Position numbers and translations under genes: made by a program
Notes under the pieces: model-generated
Told to the model about the DNA's origin: nothing
The model's database searches: none
Seen by the model: the letters and a program-made list of their open reading frames with translations, nothing else
Shown here: positions 5,281-10,375 of the stretch, piece by piece
How positions within the stretch are numbered: position 1 is the first letter of the stretch
Layout: each line of letters starts with the position of its first letter
Assembly (NCBI GenBank): GCA_012799075.1
Contig: JAAZLZ010000053.1
Location: 1 to 10,375, forward strand
Source: Bacillota bacterium
GTDB taxonomy: Bacteria > Bacillota > Limnochordia > JAAZLZ01
Length of the DNA stretch: 10,375 nt
Reading direction: 5' to 3'

Positions 5281-6063
5281 TTAACCCGCCCGCATTTCCA
5301 GACTAATCCGATCGGCCAGTTTCGCTATGACCAGGGAGTTTGTCGGGAGTCGCTCCTCCGCTTCGGGCCAGCTAAGACTGCCCGTCAACCCTTCCACAAA
5401 TTCTTTGTTGCCTTTGCGCCACGCGGAGTTGATGGCGTTACGAATGGCCGCTTCTACCCCACCCACGGTTGTGTCATACTTTTCCGCCAGTCGAGGGTAC
5501 AATTCCTTCGATAGTCCCCCACCCATTAGACGACGGTTGCGGCAAACCATCAGGACTGCCTCCCGAAGATATGTATAGCCCTTAAAATGGGGTGGCACGC
5601 CCATATGGTGAAGAAGCTCTGTGATCAAGATTTCCGGCTGGGATCCTTGAGTGGCGTAGTAAGCTGACCTTTCTTCCTTCATCGTTAAATCGCTGTTTGG
5701 GGCAAATTGCCTGATCCGATCCACAAGCACTTCCAGGTCGAAGGGCTTGACAACAAAATAGTCGGCCCCCATATGCGTCAGCAGTCGGACCATATCATCT
5801 TTGGCGAAGGCTGTCAGAATGATGATCTTGGGTCGGTGATCCAAGTCCATGGTCTGCAGGCGCTCCATCACCCCAATACCATCCAGTTGGGGCATAGTCA
5901 AATCCAAGATGACCACATCGGGCAAAAATTCCTGGATCTTCTCCAAGGCCTGCTCCCCATTATAGGCCAAACCGATCACATCCATGTCCTGCTGTCGGTT
6001 GAGAAACTCCTCCAGAATCCGGCAAAGCTCGATATTGTTGTCGGCAATCAATACTCTGACCAC
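5281..6063 (-). CDS. spo0A: Sporulation master regulator Spo0A (response regulator)
   Basis: A full-length Spo0A: an N-terminal receiver and the C-terminal sigma-A-contacting DNA-binding domain unique to this family. Receiver landmarks, numbered from the GTG start, are ADNN with Asp8, phosphoacceptor Asp54 in VVILDLTMPQLDG, Thr84 in IILTAF and Lys106 in VVKPFD. The effector domain begins ITELLHHMGVPPHFKGYTYL, with LYPRLAEKYDTT and VEAAIRNAINSAW forming the helix-turn-helix region. Phosphorylated through a phosphorelay or sensor kinases, it binds 0A boxes and commits the cell to sporulation. The ribosome binding site AAAGGAGG leaves only one base before the ATG at 6069 but seven before the GTG at 6063, so GTG is preferred. 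An Asn replaces the second Asp of the usual ADDN acidic pair. It sits 83 bases downstream of rsmB with its own candidate sigma-H promoter and is not next to spoIVB here, its common partner. Confidence 0.97.
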   Translation of the reverse strand: MVRVLIADNNIELCRILEEFLNRQQDMDVIGLAYNGEQALEKIQEFLPDVVILDLTMPQLDGIGVMERLQTMDLDHRPKIIILTAFAKDDMVRLLTHMGADYFVVKPFDLEVLVDRIRQFAPNSDLTMKEERSAYYATQGSQPEILITELLHHMGVPPHFKGYTYLREAVLMVCRNRRLMGGGLSKELYPRLAEKYDTTVGGVEAAIRNAINSAWRKGNKEFVEGLTGSLSWPEAEERLPTNSLVIAKLADRISLEMRAG

Positions 6064-6102
6064 ACCCATCCCTCCTTTACGGCAAGGCTAGTTATAAAAA
6101 CA

Positions 6103-6131
6103 CAATTCTTGACTATTTGCTATATTCCTCC
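6103..6131 (-). promoter_or_regulatory. Candidate sigma-H promoter of spo0A
   Basis: On the minus strand GGAGGAATA (6131-6123) fits the sigma-H -35 pattern RnAGGAwWW at every position. Eleven bases later CAAGAATTG (6111-6103) contains the GAAT core of RnnGAATww, with two flanking mismatches. Spacing and order are correct, and transcription would start near 6098, about 35 bases before the GTG start. By established knowledge spo0A is driven by sigma-H in Bacillus. The -35 could be mistaken for a ribosome binding site, but no start codon follows it at a usable distance. Confidence 0.6.
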
Positions 6132-6146
6132 TTGGAAAAGCAAAGG

Positions 6147-7490
6147 TTAGCAACGATCGAAGGCCGCCAGGAAAAAGCCGTCGGTGCCATGCATATGGGG
6201 GAACAAAGTCAGGGTGCCGGGTGAGCCTTCAACTGCTGGCTCCACATCAATGAGACCGGCAAGATTGAGGGGCCGCAGAGGATAGTCCTGCAGAAGCCAA
6301 GCCACGTTATCCATCGTTTCCTCTTTCTCAAAGCTGCATGTACTGTAAACCAGGCGCCCGCCTTTGGCCAGGAGCTCCACCCCTACCCTCAAGATCTCCC
6401 GCTGCAGCCCGGCTAGGGCAGCAGGTTCCATGGGGGTTTTTCGCCAACGGGCATCTGGCCTGCGTCGCAGCACTCCCAGTCCACTGCATGGTGCATCTAC
6501 CAAGACCCGCTGAATCTGGCCTTTCAACTCAGGGACTTTATCTAGGAGATGCCGGGCATCGCAATGAAGGGCCTCAACACAGTGGATTCCCAGGCGCTTG
6601 CAGCTTTGGTCCAGCAGCGCCAGCTTGTGGGGATGGATGTCCAAGGCCAAAATCCGTCCCCGATCCTCCATCAGAGCCGCCAAGTGTGTGGTCTTCCCTC
6701 CGGGGGCGCTGCACAAGTCCACGACAAAATCCCCAGGCTTAGCCTCTAAGACAGGCGCCACCAGCATTGAGGATTCATCCTGAACGGTAAAATGCCCCTG
6801 GGTGAAAAGGTCCAAATCGGCCAGACGATCGAAGCCCTTAATCGACAGCCCATGGGGAGAAAATCTGGTTGGCAAAACGTCAATTCCCCGCTCTTCAAGG
6901 TCAAAGGCTAGCCGTTCCCTCGTGGTGATTAGCGTATTGACTCGGATGTTGGTTGGCGCCGGTTTGTTATTCGCTCGGCAAAGATTTGCAGTAAACTGGG
7001 CCCCGAAGCGCTCCACCCAACGATCGACCAGCCATCGGGGGTGGGCGTAGGTGACGGCGATGTGTTCAATGGCGTTTTCCTCCATTGACGGCACTGGCTC
7101 TATGCCTTTCCTCAAGAAGGAGCGGAGCACTCCGTTGACTAGGGAAGCAGTCCCCCGATGGCCGTAGATTTTGGCCAGCTCAACAGCCTGATCGACGGCC
7201 ACCGGAGGTGGTGTTTGGGTGTACACAAGCTCATAAACCGCGAGTCGCAAGATGGCTCTGATGGGCCCGGGTAGATCTTTTAAGTCCCTTTTGGAGTGGG
7301 GCGCGAGATGTCTGTCGATGGTGCCCAAATGCCGGCTAGTACCGTAAACCAGATCGGTAATCCGGGCCCGGTCTTGCTTGGTGAGGTTGTCCGTCAGCCG
7401 GGCATTTAGGGCGAGATTGACATAGCTTTTCCGTTTTTCGGCGCTGTTTAGAACCTCAATGGCTATCCGTCGGGCGAGGGTCGCAGCCAT
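6147..7490 (-). CDS. rsmB: 16S rRNA (cytosine-967-C5)-methyltransferase RsmB
   Basis: A 447-residue SAM-dependent enzyme that forms m5C967 in 16S rRNA. Residues 1 to about 130 form the NusB-like RNA-binding domain (RARITDLVYG, AVDQAVELAKIYG, LVNGVLRSFLRKG). The Rossmann methyltransferase core follows: DLCSAPGGKTTH (258-269) for SAM, catalytic motif DAPCSGLGVLRRRPD with Cys335, and the second Cys of the family, Cys385, in VYSTCSF. The C-terminal FPHMHGTDGFFLAAF is typical. Length is normal. The ATG is 3 bases after the peptidase stop and lacks a clear Shine-Dalgarno, which points to translational coupling with the upstream gene. In many Bacillota rsmB is followed by rlmN; here spo0A and the tRNA region lie between. 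Confidence 0.97.
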   Translation of the reverse strand: MAATLARRIAIEVLNSAEKRKSYVNLALNARLTDNLTKQDRARITDLVYGTSRHLGTIDRHLAPHSKRDLKDLPGPIRAILRLAVYELVYTQTPPPVAVDQAVELAKIYGHRGTASLVNGVLRSFLRKGIEPVPSMEENAIEHIAVTYAHPRWLVDRWVERFGAQFTANLCRANNKPAPTNIRVNTLITTRERLAFDLEERGIDVLPTRFSPHGLSIKGFDRLADLDLFTQGHFTVQDESSMLVAPVLEAKPGDFVVDLCSAPGGKTTHLAALMEDRGRILALDIHPHKLALLDQSCKRLGIHCVEALHCDARHLLDKVPELKGQIQRVLVDAPCSGLGVLRRRPDARWRKTPMEPAALAGLQREILRVGVELLAKGGRLVYSTCSFEKEETMDNVAWLLQDYPLRPLNLAGLIDVEPAVEGSPGTLTLFPHMHGTDGFFLAAFDRC

Positions 7491-7493
7491 GAT

Positions 7494-8195
7494 TTAGCGG
7501 TTATCTCGCTGCCCTCGCAACACAAGCAGGCGAAGCAGCTGCAGGACCGCCATGGCCGTCGCGGCTACATAGGTTAGGGCAGCCGCATCCAGTACGCTCT
7601 TGGCCATCGGTGCCTCATCTGGAGCAAGATAGCCTCCTACCTCCAATAAGCGCATGGCCCGGCCGCTCGCATTGTATTCCACGGGCAATGTGACCACCTG
7701 GAAAAGGAGGGCCGCAACAAAAAGCAGGATGCCAACGTCCATCAACATGGGGCCATTGAAAAGAAACCCGAGGAAAAACAAGGGAAAGGCCATTTGAGAT
7801 CCGAAATGGGCCACAGGGAACAGGTTGTTGCGAATGCCCAAAGGAACGTAATTCTGGGCATGCTGCAGGGCATGACCCGTTTCATGGGCTGCCACCCCCA
7901 AGGCGGCCAAGGAAGTGCTATGGTACACATCCTGCGACAGACGAAGCACTTGGTCGCGGGGGTCATAATGGTCGGTTAAGTGCCCCCGGGTCATTTCAAC
8001 CCTCACGTCGTGGAGGCCGTGGCTGTCTAGAAGCTCCCGGGCTACTTGGCTCCCTGTCTTGCCCCGGCGGGCAGGCACCCGCAGATAGCGCCGGAAAGTA
8101 CCGGTAACCCTCGCCTGGGCGTACATGGCTAGGATCACAGCTGGTATCAAAATGATGTACGTCCAGTCCCAGTAAAAAGGCATGTAGTAAGGCAT
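7494..8195 (-). CDS. Membrane zinc metallopeptidase (YugP-like, Zn_peptidase_2 / PF04298 type)
   Basis: A 233-residue integral membrane protein with the zinc-protease signature AHETGHALQH (His104, Glu105, His108). Hydrophobic segments are at about 11-28, 133-148, 150-170 and 200-227. The family motif LPVEYNASGRA (about 170-180) lies in the third region, plausibly supplying the third metal ligand. This matches the uncharacterised clostridial and bacillar YugP-like family commonly found between the DUF116 gene and rsmB. Substrates are not known to me; membrane protein turnover is a reasonable guess only. The ATG at 8195 has AGGAGG 8 bases upstream. The gap to the DUF116 stop is 35 bases with no visible promoter or terminator, so it belongs to the def-fmt operon. 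Confidence 0.9.
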   Translation of the reverse strand: MPYYMPFYWDWTYIILIPAVILAMYAQARVTGTFRRYLRVPARRGKTGSQVARELLDSHGLHDVRVEMTRGHLTDHYDPRDQVLRLSQDVYHSTSLAALGVAAHETGHALQHAQNYVPLGIRNNLFPVAHFGSQMAFPLFFLGFLFNGPMLMDVGILLFVAALLFQVVTLPVEYNASGRAMRLLEVGGYLAPDEAPMAKSVLDAAALTYVAATAMAVLQLLRLLVLRGQRDNR

Positions 8196-8230
8196 TACTT
8201 GAACCTCCTGTCTGGGTAGTTGTCCTTCAG

Positions 8231-9022
8231 TTAGCTGGACGCCCCCTCCCCTAACATATTACCCTTTGGAAGGGATATACTCTCCTGTTTTCCCAAAAGA
8301 TTGAGCAGAGCTTCTTCAACTTCGGCAAGATTCACCTCTGTCTCAAAGCAAGGTCCTCGAGGCCTATCATTTGTCACTCCGAGGACTTTTAGGGGGCGGG
8401 TGTCTTGAATTCCACTAGCCAGGTCCCGTTCACAGGCAATGGCCACAACTCCCTTGGGTTTGAGATCTTTGATCAATTGCCGGGCCCTGGTTCCTCCGGT
8501 GCTCACGGCCAAGTGGAACCCATACTCATCCTGCAGGGCCAATAGCCCGTTGACGGGACATCGTCCACAACGACGACAGTTACTTACCTCAACACTTATT
8601 TTATAACGACAATCGGCTTTTTGCAAGCAAATAGGCGCCAGTACAAGGATTTCCTGGCCGGTCAGGTGGGTCTCCTCCCTCTTGGCTAGTTCGTTGTGCA
8701 CCTGGAGGAAGGAACGGCGCACTATGTCTTCATCGATGCCGAACATCTTCGCCAGCCTCAGGGAAAAGGGGAAAATGCTGGCCACGGCTCGGACGGCTAT
8801 GCCCCGGGGGATCCCCTTGTTCCAAATAAAGGCCCCTGTCAGGGAAAGAATGCTCATGCTTAAGAAGACCAACACTACCCCGACAAGGATTAACAGCCCC
8901 CAGGCTAGAAGTTGCGGCCTTCCTTTGCTGATCATGTAAAGGAGGGCCAAAGCCGCCATGAATAGCACGAACAAAGCGATGATGCTGAAACCTAAAAACA
9001 CCCGTTTCCGTCCGCGAGACAC
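8231..9022 (-). CDS. DUF116 family membrane protein with cysteine cluster
   Basis: A 263-residue protein of the DUF116 family, typically encoded next to fmt in clostridia; its biochemical role is not established as far as I know. Two hydrophobic segments (about residues 9-31 and 38-65) anchor the N-terminus. The soluble C-terminal part carries seven Cys: Cys132 and Cys138 in APICLQKADCRY, the CRRCGRC group at 149, 152 and 155, Cys197 in AIACERDLASG, and Cys225 in RGPCFETEV. The spacing suggests a metal or iron-sulfur site. The frame is open 34 codons further upstream inside fmt, but GTG at 9022 is chosen: AAGGGAG lies 8 bases upstream, and the protein then starts with a basic stretch before the first membrane segment. 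It follows fmt by 4 bases. Confidence 0.9.
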   Translation of the reverse strand: MSRGRKRVFLGFSIIALFVLFMAALALLYMISKGRPQLLAWGLLILVGVVLVFLSMSILSLTGAFIWNKGIPRGIAVRAVASIFPFSLRLAKMFGIDEDIVRRSFLQVHNELAKREETHLTGQEILVLAPICLQKADCRYKISVEVSNCRRCGRCPVNGLLALQDEYGFHLAVSTGGTRARQLIKDLKPKGVVAIACERDLASGIQDTRPLKVLGVTNDRPRGPCFETEVNLAEVEEALLNLLGKQESISLPKGNMLGEGASS

Positions 9023-9026
9023 AGTG

Positions 9027-9965
9027 CTAACTCCCTTCTGGGCCAAGGACCTCCCCCACCTGCAGTTGATAGCCGTTGATGTAATCACGGCCGCCCATGC
9101 GCTCCCTGTTCGCCGGTTGCACACTGGTGATTAACAGTCCACTTTCGCCACACCCAACTACAAATCCTTCGTCTTCTAAGGAATATACTTCTCCTGGCCT
9201 GGGGTTTGAGCAGGGGTACAAGGACGCCGCACAAATCTTCAGGAGCTGCCCCCGGTGGTAGGTCCGGGCACCCGGCCATGGTTCCAAGGCTCGCACAAGG
9301 CGCTGAGTCTCGCAGGCAGGAGCCGACCACTGGATTACTTGGTCTTCTTTGCTAAGCTTAGCCGCCATGACGGCTTCCCCATGGTTTTGCGGTCGAGGAA
9401 CGACTTGACCTAAAGCTAGGTCTTCCAAGGCTGCAAGGAGGACCTCTGCCCCCACCGCAGCCAGCTTGTCGTGAAGGCTGCCGCCTGTTTCATCATTGTC
9501 AATGGACACTTCCCGTTGACGAATGATATTACCCGTATCCCAGCCTTCATCCATCAGCATGATGGTCACTCCAGTGGTCTTGTCTCCGGCCATGATGGCC
9601 CGTTGGATGGGAGCTGCCCCCCTCCAGCGGGGAAGTAAGGAAGCGTGGACATTAATGCAGCCATGGGGCGGCAGCTTGAGGATGGCTTCCCCAAGCTTCT
9701 GTCCGAAGGCTGCCACCACAATTGCATCTGGATCGGCTTCCCTGATGGCAGCTAGGGACTGAAGAGAGTTGACATCCTGTGGCTGTAGAATAGGAAGGCC
9801 GGACTTCCTGGCAAACTGTTTGACCGGTGAAGGCCGCTTGCGCTGGCCCCGCCCCGCCGGTCGGTCCGGCTGGGTGATCACCAGGGCAACCTCATGTCCG
9901 CCGGCCACAAGTCCCTTCAGGGATGGCACGGCAAAATCAGGTGTGCCGAGGAACACGACTTTCAT
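9027..9965 (-). CDS. fmt: Methionyl-tRNA formyltransferase
   Basis: A 312-residue enzyme that formylates initiator Met-tRNA using 10-formyltetrahydrofolate. Residues 1 to about 190 are the formyltransferase core. It starts MKVVFLGTPDFAVPSL and contains the catalytic triad of the family: Asn105 and His107 in INVHASLLPRWRGAAPIQRA and Asp143 in DEGWDTGNI. TQPDRPAGRG is the conserved loop near the N-terminus. From about residue 205 the C-terminal tRNA-binding domain follows (RALEPWPGARTY). The ATG at 9965 is preceded by AAGGAGGAGGAGAAGG; the frame is open further upstream, but the family start is here. It overlaps the end of def by 29 bases, consistent with coupled expression of the enzymes that add and remove the formyl group. 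Confidence 0.98.
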   Translation of the reverse strand: MKVVFLGTPDFAVPSLKGLVAGGHEVALVITQPDRPAGRGQRKRPSPVKQFARKSGLPILQPQDVNSLQSLAAIREADPDAIVVAAFGQKLGEAILKLPPHGCINVHASLLPRWRGAAPIQRAIMAGDKTTGVTIMLMDEGWDTGNIIRQREVSIDNDETGGSLHDKLAAVGAEVLLAALEDLALGQVVPRPQNHGEAVMAAKLSKEDQVIQWSAPACETQRLVRALEPWPGARTYHRGQLLKICAASLYPCSNPRPGEVYSLEDEGFVVGCGESGLLITSVQPANRERMGGRDYINGYQLQVGEVLGPEGS

Positions 9966-10375
9966 CAGCCTTCTCCTCCTCCTTAACGACAATGCTTGTT
10001 GCCTTGTCAATGAACAGGATGCCGTCCAAATGGTCGATTTCATGCTGCAGCGCCCGGGCTAGCAGTTCATCCCCTTCTACAACCAAAGGTTTTCCCTTGG
10101 CATCGATCCCTGCTACTTTCACCCACGCGGGCCTTTCGACGTAAGCGTTCACTCCGGGTATGCTCAGACAACCTTCCACATCGATATCTTGGCCATCATG
10201 GTCAATGATTTCAGGATTGTAAATGACGATGGGGCCCTCGCCCACATCCACCACAATCAGCCGGATGCTCACACCTACCTGGGGTGCTGCCAAACCCACA
10301 CCAGAAGCTGCCCGCATCGTCTCTTCCATGTCTTCAGCCAATTTGTTCAAACGTTTGGTGATTTTCTTTACGGGA
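9937..10375 (-). CDS. def: Peptide deformylase, 5' end missing
   Basis: A metallo-hydrolase that removes the N-formyl group from nascent proteins. The window holds the last 145 or so residues; the reading frame is open through the right edge (PVKKITKRLNKLAEDM is still coding), so the first roughly 20 residues lie outside. All three deformylase motifs are present: GVGLAAPQVG, EGCLSIPG with the metal Cys, and HEIDHLDG with the two metal His and catalytic Glu. The C-terminus is short and charged (VVKEEEKADESR). The internal TTG at 10350 is only an apparent start. The 3' end overlaps fmt by 29 bases; this is the most upstream gene visible in the operon. Confidence 0.97.
   Translation of the reverse strand, partial: PVKKITKRLNKLAEDMEETMRAASGVGLAAPQVGVSIRLIVVDVGEGPIVIYNPEIIDHDGQDIDVEGCLSIPGVNAYVERPAWVKVAGIDAKGKPLVVEGDELLARALQHEIDHLDGILFIDKATSIVVKEEEKADESRVPRHT

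Noticed and set aside
6085..6120. Spo0A-binding 0A box near the spo0A promoter
   Set aside because: The closest stretch, TAGTCAAG, matches only about five of eight positions of TTGTCGAA, which is not better than chance in this AT-rich spacer.
149..6742. Long open plus-strand frames opposite the minus-strand genes (for example 149-466, 1314-1787, 1901-2326, 5707-6150, 6338-6742)
   Set aside because: Each lies wholly or almost wholly opposite a gene with clear family motifs, lacks a convincing ribosome binding site and has no recognisable domain; they are shadow frames in GC-rich sequence.
1..10375. CRISPR array, phage or toxin-antitoxin genes, complete insertion sequence
   Set aside because: No regularly spaced repeats, no transposase with intact catalytic residues and no paired terminal repeats with target duplications were seen.

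Overview
The window looks like a chromosome segment from a spore-forming member of the Bacillota (clostridial or related deep-branching lineage). Evidence for this is a full-length Spo0A with a candidate sigma-H promoter, strong GGAGG-type ribosome binding sites throughout, and the gene order def-fmt-DUF116-zinc peptidase-rsmB-...-rlmN that is familiar from clostridia. Base composition is moderately GC-rich. No genus can be named from the sequence alone.

Nearly every gene lies on the minus strand, so transcription runs from high to low coordinates. The right block (10375 to 6147) is a tight housekeeping operon: peptide deformylase (def, 5' end outside the window), methionyl-tRNA formyltransferase (fmt), a DUF116 membrane cysteine-cluster protein, a membrane zinc metallopeptidase, and the 16S rRNA m5C methyltransferase rsmB. 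spo0A follows with its own candidate sigma-H promoter. The left block (4451 to 1) is a second tight operon: a possible 40-codon small ORF, rlmN, two FHA-domain proteins (fhaA, fhaB), a PP2C phosphatase (stp/pstP type), a SEDS glycosyltransferase (rodA/ftsW) and the first codons of a probable penicillin-binding protein. Genes in both blocks overlap or are separated by a few bases.

Between the blocks (about 4480 to 5280) lies an unusual stretch. On the plus strand there is a stand-alone integrase-type SAM-like (core-binding) domain protein. A tRNA-Pro(CGG) follows it, with a near-consensus promoter overlapping the ORF's stop codon and its own intrinsic terminator. The next roughly 300 bases, towards spo0A, hold a nested inverted repeat and what looks like a decayed minus-strand reading frame. 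This is the only part of the window with signs of mobile-element history.

Functionally, def and fmt act on formyl-methionine at the two ends of initiation and maturation, and rsmB and rlmN methylate rRNA. The fhaA-fhaB-phosphatase-rodA-pbp order matches the Ser/Thr-kinase-controlled cell-wall elongation cluster known from actinobacteria, where the next genes encode the kinases. I found no wholly new system. The observations most worth checking are a GarA-like phospho-motif in FhaA, a hairpin between the best Shine-Dalgarno sequence and an alternative start of fhaB, the sigma-H promoter at spo0A, and the solo integrase domain next to the tRNA.
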